This document shows, piece after piece, positions 18,433 to 27,677 of a stretch of DNA of 27,677 nucleotides. The notes below the pieces were generated by a model. That model ran no database searches. It saw only the letters and a program-made list of their open reading frames with translations, and had not been told where the DNA came from. This stretch comes from Saprolegnia diclina VS20 (lineage: Eukaryota; Oomycota; Saprolegniomycetes; Saprolegniales; Saprolegniaceae). The DNA lies in assembly GCF_000281045.1 (NCBI RefSeq), contig NW_008246077.1, positions 12,844 through 40,520 on the forward strand. Direction: 5' to 3'. A program made the position numbers and the translations under genes. Positions within the stretch are counted from its first letter, which is position 1. Each line of letters begins with the position of its first letter.

Positions 18433-20350
18433 TACGGCAGATCGAGAGCTTCGACCCTCGCCGCGCTACCGAACGCGCAAGAAGAGATCGTCAATCAGCA
18501 TAGGCAGTCTTTGCAGGCGCCCAGGTTTAGCTACCGGCACGCTCCATCTCTTGGCTCCTCCACGTCGGCGTTTCCAGCAACGCCAGTCGAGCCAGCGTCT
18601 GGATATTACAACCAACACGGGCGACTTTCTCGAGCGCCCGCTTCCGGCAGCCAACATGCGCCGTCTTTTGGGCCCTCGGCACCCGATCCTCGGACGGTGT
18701 CGTTCGGACCTGCGTATAGCGTCACCTCCATTGCGGGAGTGCAGGTGGTCGATTACGAGAAGACCATGACCAAGCTCTTCGCCCCGGGCGCCAAACCGAC
18801 GACAACGAAACCCATGTTTTCGTTTCAAGGCGGCCGCATGCCAAGTCTTGATCGTCACTCTCAACGCATGCCCGAGTATCCGAGTCCATTCCAGCACAGA
18901 CAAGTACCGTGCCCAAGCCCAGCGTCAACTCCTGTGACAAACGCGATGCTGAAGTTCAGTCGGTCGACCGAAGACGACAATGACGAAGCAACAGCAACTG
19001 CAATGAGCCCTCCTCATGAAGCGGCGCCCAGTGACGTCCAAGTCCAGCCGCAGGCGACTTTGCATCCGCAGCAACAACGCGCCAAGTCAAGCCTCACCTC
19101 TACTTGTGCGGCGACGAAGATGCCAATTACCAGTAACTTGACCGAAGCGACGGCAGCCGAGTCGCCTGCAGTGACAAGCTGCCAGCCCCAGAGCAACGAC
19201 TTGTCCAGCGTCAACGAAGCGGCTCTCATGCCTTTGGTGACACACCTTCCCGTGACAACTGACCATGTGACGTCGGACATTGCTGCGATCCACACCGCGT
19301 CGGCACCAGCGCAAAACTCGAACGGCGACGTCAACTCGCGCACAAGCCGCAAACCAGTCAACAAGGACGAAGTCGAGCGCAGCACTGCGATGAACAAGGT
19401 CCAAGTCCAACACGACGACTGCGACACCATGTCGCCAATCCAGGCTCATGCCAGCGGCACCATCGCCGTAATCAAGTGCAACTGAGCCACTCGACATCAG
19501 CGTGCCAATGCATTGGAAGGTCCAAGGTAGCATCGCGGAGAAGCTCGCAACCGCGTCGCGGTCTTCCATCACCGCGATATATCAAGTGTCCTCTGAGATG
19601 ACGTCGAGTGCGCCATACCCAGGAGCTCAAGGGCCGCTACACGACGAGCCGCGGCTTCCGGACACACCGACCACGGACGACGTTGCTTGGCCATCGACGG
19701 GCGGGGTACGGCCGGCGCGGAACCAAGCTCTGGCCGTTGACCTTAACTACTACGACGTGCTTCCACAACCCAAGGACGTCTGTGAGGTTGACCTTACTGA
19801 TGGCCTGCGCGAACGGCTATCTGCGTACGACACGGACATCAGCTCCGTCGGTCTCTCGGCGCTCTACTCGAGCTGTGCAACGTTACGCTCGACGACAAAC
19901 ATCAAGGTGCTCGTATCCAGCTTCCAGCAACGAGCTCAACCAGCCATGGCATTCTCAAGGAAACTTACAGCCGCGACACGACAGAAGTGCTCGACTGGCT
20001 TTCTAACAAGGCCTCCCGCGCGATACTCACTGACATCTGCCCCCAAGGACCCAACCCTTTGCAAGGCGCCGACATCCCGTCGACAAGTCCAATTAACTCG
20101 AAGATGCGCTTTTTCTCGTCACGGATGGCCTCAACATCGACCTGCTCCAGGATGCGACCAAGTAGCAACGTCCAGCGGACGAGCGACGCGCCAGCGAGCT
20201 CAAAGAAGATCATGATTTCCCTCGAAAGTCAAGCATGCGCGACAAACTCCCGAAAATTATCATCCGAGCTGTGGGCTGCACATGGGGGAGTGTTTTGGGC
20301 TTTCGAAACTTCGACCTGCATTCGTGAGATTCAAGATGGCCATCAAACCT
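18433..20350 (+). pseudogene. Degenerate long coding block, unassigned (possible element ORF1)
   Basis: A long open stretch (about 18.43-19.49 kb, 350 codons) has no ATG near its start. It encodes a low-complexity protein rich in S, T, P, A and Q, with local motifs such as GYYNQHGRLSRAP, VSFGPAYSVTSIAGVQ and DYEKTMTKLFAPG. Further protein-like stretches follow in the same direction (LNYYDVLPQPKDVCEVDLTD near 19760; TEVLDWLSNKASRAILTD near 20010; LFLVTDGLNIDLLQDATK near 20130). I recognise no domain and no zinc knuckle. Lying between element remains, it is most likely the first (gag-like) reading frame of a dead retroelement, but a dead host gene is possible. It carries several breaks. Confidence 0.4.
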
Positions 20351-20359
20351 TGATGGAAT

Positions 20360-20560
20360 GACGAACGGGTCCAATCCAGCGATCTCATTGGCTGAAACTC
20401 CAACAAAATTCATAAGCTCCATCTAGCGTCAAAACTACGAAGTTTGCCCGAACTGGCAACTTTTATCACTCGGGGGGCCAAATGCTCCATCAGCAAAAAG
20501 GGTGATCGATGGAAAAACGGGTCAAACGGGTACGGGAGCCGCATGCCATTTTATTAGCAA
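20360..20560. other. Spacer between degenerate block and Harbinger-like remnant
   Basis: No coding signal is seen. It includes a short G-run (CTCGGGGGGCC, about 20468-20478). I looked here for a terminal inverted repeat matching the far side of the Harbinger-like remnant and found none. Confidence 0.35.
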
Positions 20561-20969
20561 TTAAATCTCCAAGTCCTCCCCAGCTTGGGCCATCTTCTCA
20601 ATGGCCGCAAACTTTGCGTGTACGAGCTTGGCATCCCCGAGAGTCGTTTTCATCGCTAAACGTGCTTTCTTCATGGCTACGCGCTCAGTTTTCAGGTCGA
20701 GGCGTCTTTCTTTCCTTGGCGACTAAGCGACCTCTATCAATGGCAAAAGGATCGCTTGTCAAGCTCAAGAGCGTGGCCATGCCGTCCTGGCTCTTGACGC
20801 GCTTCGTCGAAGAGTTCGAAACAAAGACGTTTGCCTTGGCTGGGCGCGCGGCTAATGGTGGTAAAGCGTAGACCCGGCATGCGAACGCTAGCCGTTGTGC
20901 GCTAGACGCCAAAGCACGGGATGAAGCAGGAAGCAGGCTCGTCGGCTGTTGGGGCTTCCATAGCCCCAC
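20561..20969 (-). pseudogene. Helix-rich C-terminus next to Harbinger-like transposase
   Basis: The minus strand reads like the C-terminal part of a protein. KRVKSQDGMATLLSLTSD (about 20740-20800) is followed, in a different frame, by a charged helical run with AKLVHAKFAAIEKMAQ, ending in GEDLEI and a TAA at 20563-20561. The frame change and missing N-terminus mark it as broken. PIF/Harbinger elements carry a second, Myb/SANT-like gene beside the transposase, and the position and opposite strand fit that. No Myb repeat itself is visible, so this is inference. Confidence 0.35.
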
Positions 20970-20974
20970 GAGCG

Positions 20975-21158
20975 TGCACTATCGCCTTGCAGGAAGGAAA
21001 GCATGGTGAAGATCATTCGGCACATGGAAGTGTGCATTGTGCTGCACAACTTGTGCTGTACTGACGCTGTTCCAGACAATTAAGTCGAAGTTGAGCTTCC
21101 CGACGACTCGCGCATTCGAAACGACAACGCCGCGTCCGACCTGTACGTAACGACTTGA
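20975..21158 (+). mobile_element. PIF/Harbinger-like transposase, C-terminal remnant
   Basis: From the ATG at 21003 the plus strand reads MVKIIRHMEVCIVLHNLCC, which resembles the conserved last helix of DDE_Tnp_4 (Harbinger-type) transposases, typically ACxxLHNxCI. An acidic tail follows (ELPDDSRIRNDNAASDL), interrupted by one in-frame stop (TAA after VPDN, about 21081) and ending at TGA 21158. The catalytic DDE part is absent, so most of the transposase has been deleted. No terminal inverted repeats could be identified. Confidence 0.45.
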
Positions 21159-21251
21159 AGGAACAAGGGTGGAAAAGATCGCCGTCAAGCTTGGCTCGTC
21201 AGCATTTGCAACTAAAAACACACTGTGTTCTGTGGTTCAAGCGGATTTTTT

Positions 21252-21905
21252 TTATGGAAATGTTTTTGGTGCCGCCCTTTTTTCCGCACTTCTGATTGGA
21301 CAAAAATCAGCGAATTGTTTTTCCATCAATAATAAAGGTTTGGTGGCCAGCTTGAATCCCACTATAAATGACGATGTCTTTAGCAAGGCAGATGTACTCG
21401 TTGCTGCAGCCTTCGTTGGCTGCTTGCATGAGCAAAACATGCGTGTGAGGTAGGAACCCTTTGCGTTTGGAACTTGATGACCAGAGAGTACTGTAGTCCA
21501 CAAATGCCTTAATTGTAGCCTAGCTCTTGTCGCTGCGCCTCCGACGAATATCACATTCAAGCTGTGCGAGTGGAAAAATGTATGGAGAGAGAGCAGCGTA
21601 GTCGTCGTTATATCCCTTGAACCACACAAGCGGCTTGTCGGGGTCGAGCAATCGATCGGCTCCGAGCAAGAGGACATCATTGGGCTGTCCGCAGTGCTGG
21701 CAATACGGTCTGTAGTGGAGAGGGCACCCCTACCGCGTCGTTGAGCGTAGATGAGTTGCGTGGGGACAAAAGCGTTGTTCGGTGCGATTGGAAGCTGGTC
21801 AGTCAACGATGCCGGTTCCATCGGGCAGCGACAGCAAGCAAAATGTGGCATAGGCACTGTTATGCTCGTGCAATATCTCGCAGGCATGCTTGTACTGTCC
21901 ATTGT
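21252..21905 (-). pseudogene. Degenerate minus-strand reading frame, unassigned
   Basis: Protein-like sequence on the minus strand includes GCPLHYRPYCQHCGQPND with a zinc-ribbon-like CxxC (about 21680-21730), DPDKPLVWFKGYNDDYAA (about 21590-21650), and CKQPTKAAATSTSALLKT (about 21380-21440). The pieces lie in more than one frame and stops intervene. It could be part of a transposon, but I recognise no family. There is no intact start. Confidence 0.35.
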
Positions 21906-22115
21906 AGCAGGGCCATTCCCAACAAGTGGAAGAGGCTTTCCGCGCAAAGCCGTGCGATCTGGAGAATCAAGATCTAAGAGCAAATACAAGATCCATGTTC
22001 CAGGCGCAGAGCGAGCAAGCTCAAGCCAATCCCGAATTTGTAGTGTCAGTCAATTAGTTTCGCCAACCACTGGCACGGCGAACACAAACATGGTTGCTGC
22101 CCCCGCGTAGTTCTG
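21905..22115. repeat. Dispersed repeat, copy 3
   Basis: GTGGAAGAGGCTTTCCGCGC through GGCGCAGAGCGAGCAAGCTC aligns with about 12075-12185. CACTGGCACGGCGAACA and GGTTGCTGCCCCCGCGTAG align with 16075-16130. This copy is the longest and links the other two. It ends where the sequence turns A/T-rich at about 22120. Confidence 0.6.
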
Positions 22116-22119
22116 TTTT

Positions 22120-22842
22120 AAATTAAGAATTTGGATTCTACGCAATGCAGCCAAGTTTGCAGCGAAGCAGTGACTTCAGACAAAGACAGAATTGTCGACT
22201 GACCATAGACAGGCGCACGGAGCAATAGCCGCAGCGCTCTTTAAGTTCCCCTCTAGAGCTGTCGACAGCGTGAATCTAAGGGTTCGCTCAATTTATCACG
22301 AACGCCATCGGTGCGGGAACCTGTACGTATTAGATGCTAGTGAAATAGTAGGCTACCTTGTAACGATGCAGTCAAAATTAGTGGACTTAATAGCACTTTA
22401 TGTTGTTTACTTCATTCGAGTAAATTTTAGTGCTTTCTTCATTTTGTCTTCCATGTAAAAAGCACAAACTGATGTGCGTAGCCAAACCTGTATAGTCTTC
22501 TAGCTAGCAAATATGGACCTGAATTTTGTATAACGTGATAGCACAAACTGATTTGTGTGGCAAAACCTGTATAGTCTTTTAGCTAGCATATATGCACCTG
22601 AATTTTCGTATTTCGTATAAATCAAAAATGTCTCTGTCAAAAAAATCTGTCGTCAAGCAGTATCTTGAGAAGCAGTGGGAACTGAGTAACTCTGGAACTC
22701 TGGGCAGAGCTTAATCAAGCGCAGCCGTTGTCGGTAAGTGGTTCAACTGTTACTGTTATTTGATTGTCATTAGTCAATGACGTTGCGACCTATATTACAT
22801 GCAGGCCGCAGCACCATTGAGAATTGAAAGAGTTGTTGTTTA
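22120..22842. other. A/T-rich gene-free stretch
   Basis: The composition is clearly more A/T-rich than the gene block. There are no coding signals. A 79-bp tandem duplication in the middle is listed separately. Confidence 0.5.
22461..22618. repeat. Tandem direct duplication, period 79 bp
   Basis: Two adjacent copies begin AGCACAAACTGATGTGCG (22461) and AGCACAAACTGATTTGTG (22540). Both contain AAACCTGTATAGTCTT, TAGCTAGCA and ACCTGAATTTT. There are about eight to ten differences, so the duplication is not recent. Confidence 0.85.
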
Positions 22843-23192
22843 AGCTTCTCCACCCTTCCGCGCTATTTATCCCTGGCCCTGTAAAAATTTTACAGGGTGG
22901 AGCAAATTTATCCTGGTTCCTGTACAGAGCGCCCTGGCACCCTGGCTTTGACCAGGTAAAATCGCAAGTGACTCATGTTTTGTATACTAGTGAAAAAGGG
23001 ATACAAAATCGAATTTTAAGACGAAGTTCGAAGAAATCGACTCCATACAAATCGCGACTTCCTGCATCTTTTTACAGGCCGAGCGGTGGGGCATTTTGTC
23101 TTTTTTTGCTTTGCATGGCGAAAAACGGGGCGAAATCGGCCGGTAAAAAACCCAGAGTCAGTTTGGGATACGGGAAACCGGTGGAGATGCTC
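22843..23192. mobile_element. MITE, Tourist/PIF-Harbinger type, with TTA target duplications
   Basis: This is a 350-bp element flanked by TTA on both sides (22840-22842 and 23193-23195). The left end reads AGCTTCTCCACC and the right end, reverse-complemented, reads GAGCATCTCCACC, giving imperfect terminal inverted repeats. TTA duplication and a GAGCATCTCC-like end are typical of Tourist/PIF-Harbinger MITEs. An open frame across it (22824-23222) has no ATG at its start and looks accidental. Inside the left end lies a perfect inverted repeat at 22877-22897. Confidence 0.6.
22877..22897. repeat. Perfect inverted repeat inside the MITE
   Basis: Arms CCCTGTAAAA and TTTTACAGGG (10 bp each) surround a single A. 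It may be a subterminal motif of the element. Related pieces (TTTTTACAGGCC, GGTAAAAAACCC) occur near the other end. Confidence 0.8.
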
Positions 23193-23195
23193 TTA

Positions 23196-24300
23196 GACTT
23201 GACACCTAGCGTTGGATTGTAAGTACTGGAGCTAGCAGATAGACGATACACGACTACATTTATATTAACACACGTGCGTTGTGTATAATCCATGTAGGGT
23301 CACTAAGCAAAAAAATGATGTGCGGAGAAGGTTCTTCCCTACTGTAGGAATAGTTCTTAAACATAGCAGCTGAAGGGACCGAATACCGATGCATCGCACA
23401 GCGGCTAGAAAACACCGCCGAAAGCATTGCCAAGTATCGCTGCTTCGAAAATGCCTCTACGCGGTTAACCCGAATCGCCTTCAAATAGTCGAGAAAACTA
23501 AATGGTGCTGGTTCCATTCGAAAATGCGGAGCGGCCGTTGAGTGGCGTGATGCTCTGCGTAGTGGAGGCTTTTGTTGCTAATTTTCGGACGGGTGCCACA
23601 AGTCATAGACTGCAATATCTGCACACAGATGCACGGCACGAAAATTTTGGGCGCAGTGTTTAGAAACGTAGGATAGATAAAGTAGAAAGAGGGATATAGA
23701 AGCTGTTGCCATGGATCCAACAGCTAGCTTGTGTTTTATTTTTGCCTCATAGAGTCGACACTCTCCAAGTGCATACTGTGGTGCTTATGAATTGGGGTGG
23801 TTTATCAATTATGCAAAGGTATAATGCAATATCCATAAATTGGTCACACAGTAGGTTCTACTCTTCCTCATCTTTGTCATCTTCCTCGTCGACATAGTCG
23901 CGCAGTGGGCGACTGGTTGCAGCTGTTGGCGTGGTAGAAGTCGAGGATCATAGTCTTGTGCTCGATATTAAGCTGCCAGCGTCGCGTTTAACTTGGCGGC
24001 CACCGTCTTCCTGTGGCGCATATTGCATAATGAGCTATAAGCTCAGCTATGCACTGACGTCGCCGAGGTATGCACTTCCGTCGGCTGCGAATCAATTGGC
24101 GACTCGAGACCCATACCATTTTTTAAGAATATTAGGGTGATATATAACAGGACAACGGGACGAGCTTTATCGAGTTTCAGTAGTATGCACATATAGGGAG
24201 TCGACTTAAGTGCACACGCAGGTGATTGGGAGTACGTACAGCCTCCATTTGTCTGGCGTTGTTTGTCAAGCGGAAAAGTCCACAAGGCTGACTTTAGCGA
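23196..24300. other. Gene-free stretch
   Basis: No coding stretch, RNA gene or recognisable element is supported. Short open frames are scattered on both strands. A small TCTTCCTCATCTTTGTCATC pyrimidine-rich run (about 23862-23890) is the only low-complexity feature. Confidence 0.5.
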
Positions 24301-24579
24301 TCACAACTAGCTAAGGAAGGTCAAGTTGAGTCTCCTCCGTACTCCGTACTTTACAAAATATAAGCACAGTAAAAAGACTTCTTGACGAAAAAATGGTTTT
24401 TTCTTAACATAAATATCATTGCCGCTTCGCGTCTATTATCAGAAAAAACACTCTCCAAATACTCGACGCTGGCGTCGCCCATTCCTCGATTTGCCCGATG
24501 AAGAAGTTTATTCCGCAATAGCCAGAGAACGCGAAGTGGATGCGTGCTCAAGAAGCGCGCCAGCGAGAAACTCGCGACC

Positions 24580-25040
24580 CCAGGGACGGGCTGAATATTA
24601 AGCGTGCCTCTTTGTTTCCCGAACGCACGCCGCACACGATTGAGGCCGTTACGACATGATCAGAGCCTGACATCCTCCTACACGTGGCACGACACCGTGA
24701 CGTCATGAAGCAGCTTCGCGCCATTAATCCGCCGTGGGTGGGCGAAGACGTTTCTTCCGTGGTGGCTTCTCGACGCACGGCCGAGCGACGTCGTATGTAT
24801 CCGTGGTCTGACAAGGCGTGCGCCGTCTTCTTTTACTTGCATCCAAGCCTTGGGAACACAGACATCGAGCTCGCGCAAAAGCGTCCTTGATTAATCCGAC
24901 ACAGCAACACGCAAGATCGACTCAAAGCAGCCAACAAAGGAATCGCCGCAGCGTTTAGAGAGTACGGCCAGGATCCACGGTGCAGGACCGCTGAGGAGCC
25001 ACGCGACGGACTCGAGGTTTTGCAGGACAACTGCATCTGC
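24580..25040 (+). pseudogene. Coding-like remnant, unknown
   Basis: The plus strand is protein-like around 24684-24890, with VMKQLRAINPPWVGEDV, RRMYPWSDKACAVFFYL and HPSLGNTDIELAQKR, and weaker traces follow to about 25040 (KAANKGIAAAFREYGQDP). There is no clear start and no domain I recognise. It lies just before the gypsy-like pol fossil on the same strand and may belong to it or to an unrelated element. Confidence 0.3.
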
Positions 25041-25269
25041 GCCTCCTAGCTCGAGATCCAGTCGATCTATCAGAGTAGACTAGCTTGCGTTCTATTGGTC
25101 AGTCATTTTGAAAAAATCACTGCATTTCCTTTCACAAAGATTACTTTCATGGGGCAAAATGGTCCACTCTTTACGTTAATTTCATCACTTTCTTGGCGCG
25201 AACCAAAGTGTATACTTTGTTAAGTAACGTTACGGCCAGATCCTGCGGCAGCGACGGCCATGTGGCCTT

Positions 25270-27677
25270 AACGCTCAACAGTATGGTTGGCGCGCAGTGT
25301 GTGCCGGACAGCGGCTGCGGCCCGAACATCATTCCCGCCAAGCGGTTGAGCAGCTGAAGCAGAAGATGCCCGACTTTAAGTCATCAACTTGGCTGTGGAC
25401 AAGACGACGCTGCAGTTGAACAAAAGGTCCAGTTGCGTCTGCAGCTCCATACGGCTGCCGGTCCTGTCCGACGATCTTAAACACCTCGCTGCGGAGCTTA
25501 CGAATGCGGGTGCACGACACGCTCGACATGAACCGTCTCGATCGAGAAGATGCTGCAGCATTCAAGAGCATGCTGGCTTGCTCAATCTTGGAAGGCTTCC
25601 CCACGAAGCGCTATGAACGGCTCGAGAAGATCGTGAAGAGCTACGAAATTTGGCGGGCAGTCTTCCGCGGCAAAGATCCACCATCCGATATCGAGCAGAT
25701 GGACATCAAGCTCAAGACGGATGCGAGCCCGTACAGCTAGCTGTGCGGGTCGCAAGCTCAACCCGTACCAGGAGCGCTTTGTGCATTTGTTCGATCGCCA
25801 ACTTTTGCTGGACGGCGTGATCGAGAAGAGTAACCGATCGGCGGTATGCAGCCCGAGCAACTCAGTGTTGAAGCGATCCGCAAGCCCCTAATGAATGGTC
25901 CGATAAAGACCTTTCGCGTTATTTTCGGCTTACGATCGACTACCGGCGCGTCAACGCAATGACTGTGCCTTTGGCGGCATTTGTGGCGTTGTCCGTATTC
26001 ATCGACATGCTCAAGGACGCGCAGTTCTTTGGCAACCTTTTTGCTCAAAGGCTTCTGGAAGATGCCACTAGCGGAGCGATGTCGTCAGGTTCTCTCGTTT
26101 TTCCTGGACACCACGGTATCCACGCCTTCCCGCTTCATGTAAGGAGACGTGCACTCGGCGCTGTATTTCCAGAACATCTCCTTTACGTGTGTCTCCCCAT
26201 CTGGATTGACGACATTTTAACAGTATTTGCCAAGACCATCGACGACATTTTCGACGCCCTCGATCGCTTCTTTGCGATGTGCCAGAAGTACAACCTCAAG
26301 CTCAACCCCAACCAGTGTACGCTCTATATAAGACGGAGATCAAGTGGTGCGGTCGATTGATCGGCGACCAAGGCGTTCGTCACGATCCGGGGCGTATTGC
26401 GTCGCTGTTCGCGCTGCCTTACCCAAGAAACGGGGGCAGCTTCAACAGTTTGTCTGCGCGACCAACTGGATGAGCGATTCTGTTCCGGGTTTTGCGCTTA
26501 CGGCGATGCCGCTTCAGCAGCGGTTGGACGTCGTTCTCGCGCGCGAGCCAACGCGCAAGAAGCGCGTAGCTACGGCTGTTGCAGGGGAGCTCTCGACAGA
26601 AGAGAAGGCGGCATGGGACGCGGTCAAAGAAGCTTTGGCCAATGCAGCCCAGCTGCCACATCTTGATCAGGATGCTGAGCTCCTCGTGTTTCTCGACGCC
26701 TCGGGCGACGGCTTCTCGATCATCAACACACAAATAAAGTAGTTCAGCGGTAGCGTGCCTGTGCGGGCGTTGCAGCACGAATTGGTCGCGTGTATCTCGG
26801 GTGTGTGGAAGGGTGCTCATGGAGCGTGATCGAGCAAGAATCGTACCCGATTGTCAAGGCGTGTCTCGACTTTGAGTAACTTCTCATGCGGCCGCGTGGA
26901 TTCCGCATCTACACCGACCACAAGAGCCTCATCAACGTCGTTGCACCCGGTCAAGAATGAAAGCCCTGACAGAGTTGCAAGCTTGCGCAATGGGCCATCT
27001 ACATTGCGCCTTACCGCTACACGATCGAGCATATCGATGGCGAGCACAGCATCTGGGCAGACATAATGTCGCAATGGGGCCACGCAAAAGACAAGGCCGT
27101 GCAGCGGAAGCGGCCGGAAGGTGCAGCCAAGAAAGAAGAAGACGAGCGCGAGCGGGCCCGTTTGCATCGTCTGACCAAACTGAAGAAGAAGGGAAAGAAA
27201 ACGTTGCCCAAGAGCGAGCCGCTGCGGCCTCTGGACGAAGCGGGCTTCGAGTGGCCGAGCTTGTTCTACATCAAGGTTGCACAGAGTCAAGACGCCGTGC
27301 CGAACTTTGCGACGTTCGACGCGACGATGGACCTTTGGACCGTCAAATCGGCCGGCAAGGATGTCATGTGGACCTCGGCTTTGGAACGGCGGCTCTTCAT
27401 TGTTGCGCGCGCATTGCGGACCGATGAGCCACCGTAGCAAGTTAGCGATGAAGATGTACCTAAAGCAGCTTTTTTGGCTTGATCAACTTGACGTAAAGCT
27501 GACGGCCTTTCTGGATAAGTGTTTCCTTTGCCCTCACGTGAAGGGTGGGCGAGTAACTCAACGCCCACACAGCCAGCTCTGGTGTGCGTCCCAACGAAGG
27601 CATCCGCATTGATTTCCTCTATTTGGGTGACTCGTTCAAAGGCTCCAAGTGCGTGCTCGTGCTCAAAGACGACTTGA
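25270..27677 (+). mobile_element. Ty3/gypsy-like retrotransposon pol fossil, runs off the window
   Basis: The parts follow the gypsy order on the plus strand. Protease: VPDSGCGPNIIPAKRL, with a DSG box, at about 25305-25350. Reverse transcriptase: RLTIDYRRVNAMTVPL at about 25930-25975, WIDDILTVFAKTIDD at about 26200-26245, LKLNPNQCTLY and IKWCGRLIGDQGV to about 26370, NWMSDS at about 26465. RNase H: LLVFLDASGDGFSI near 26685, FRIYTDHKSL near 26905, YTIEHIDGEHSIWAD near 27015. Integrase zinc-binding region: CFLCPHVKGGRV near 27520. Integrase core start: IDFLYLGDS near 27610. It is broken, with roughly ten interruptions, so old, yet all pol parts are still readable. The integrase core and right end lie outside the window. 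No left terminal repeat was identified. Confidence 0.8.

Noticed and set aside
19965-20422. Minus-strand frames (for example with IRDEKKRIFELIGLVDGM) as a host gene
   Set aside because: They look partly gene-like, but overlap plus-strand protein-like stretches that continue the block from 18.4 kb. They change frame and match no family.
20430-21300. Terminal inverted repeats around the Harbinger-like remnant
   Set aside because: I compared the G-rich left flank with the right flank and found no convincing inverted match, so the element ends are left open.
22824-23222. Plus-strand open frame of 132 residues
   Set aside because: It lacks an ATG at the start, spans the MITE from end to end and reads low-complexity repeat sequence.
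1-27677. CRISPR array, rRNA genes, telomeric repeats
   Set aside because: No regularly spaced repeats, no rRNA-like conserved blocks and no telomere-type runs were seen.

Overview
The window looks like a piece of an oomycete genome, most likely of the Saprolegniales (Aphanomyces/Saprolegnia type). This is inference from style, not from a database. The host genes are compact and GC-rich at third codon positions. Their introns are very short (42-67 bp) with GTRNG-like donors, and the start of one gene has an oomycete-like Inr/FPR promoter. The mobile-element mix (DIRS-like, Ty3/gypsy-like, LINE, PIF/Harbinger-like) also fits.

The left part (about 1.5-11.5 kb) is a normal gene block. Two minus-strand short-chain dehydrogenase/reductase (SDR) genes lie in tandem (1509-2254 and 2514-3262). 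Each has one intron at the same place, so they are clearly a duplication. SDR2 is divergent from a plus-strand, three-exon gene (3691-6064) for a 760-residue coiled-coil protein with a C-terminal membrane anchor. Only 258 bp later begins a six-exon gene (6323-11520) for a 1642-residue CHD-type chromatin remodeller. It carries an N-terminal PHD finger, a RanBP2-type zinc finger, two chromodomains, a complete SNF2 ATPase, and the C-terminal WW/HG repeats typical of CHD6-9/Kismet. Upstream of the SDR pair (0.8-1.1 kb) there is a possible small zinc-knuckle protein on the minus strand, with weak support.

From about 11.5 kb to the right edge no intact host gene is visible. The region is an element graveyard: LINE remnants on the minus strand (11.5-12.2 and about 16.1-17.5 kb); a decayed DIRS-like retroelement on the plus strand (about 12.9-15.6 kb) with its RT-thumb/RNase H segment present twice; a degenerate, unassigned long coding stretch (18.4-20.35 kb); a PIF/Harbinger transposase tail next to an opposed helix-rich reading frame (20.4-21.2 kb); an unassigned minus-strand degenerate block (21.25-21.99 kb); and a dispersed repeat seen three times (near 12.1, 16.1 and 22.0 kb). 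An AT-rich stretch follows, with a 79-bp tandem duplication and a 350-bp MITE with TTA target duplications. Last is a broken Ty3/gypsy-like pol region running off the right end (25.27-27.68 kb).

No tRNA, rRNA, CRISPR array or bacterial-type operon is visible. The most notable host feature is the PHD + RanBP2 zinc finger + CHD architecture. The most notable structural feature is the abrupt change at about 11.52 kb from a dense gene block to nested element remains.
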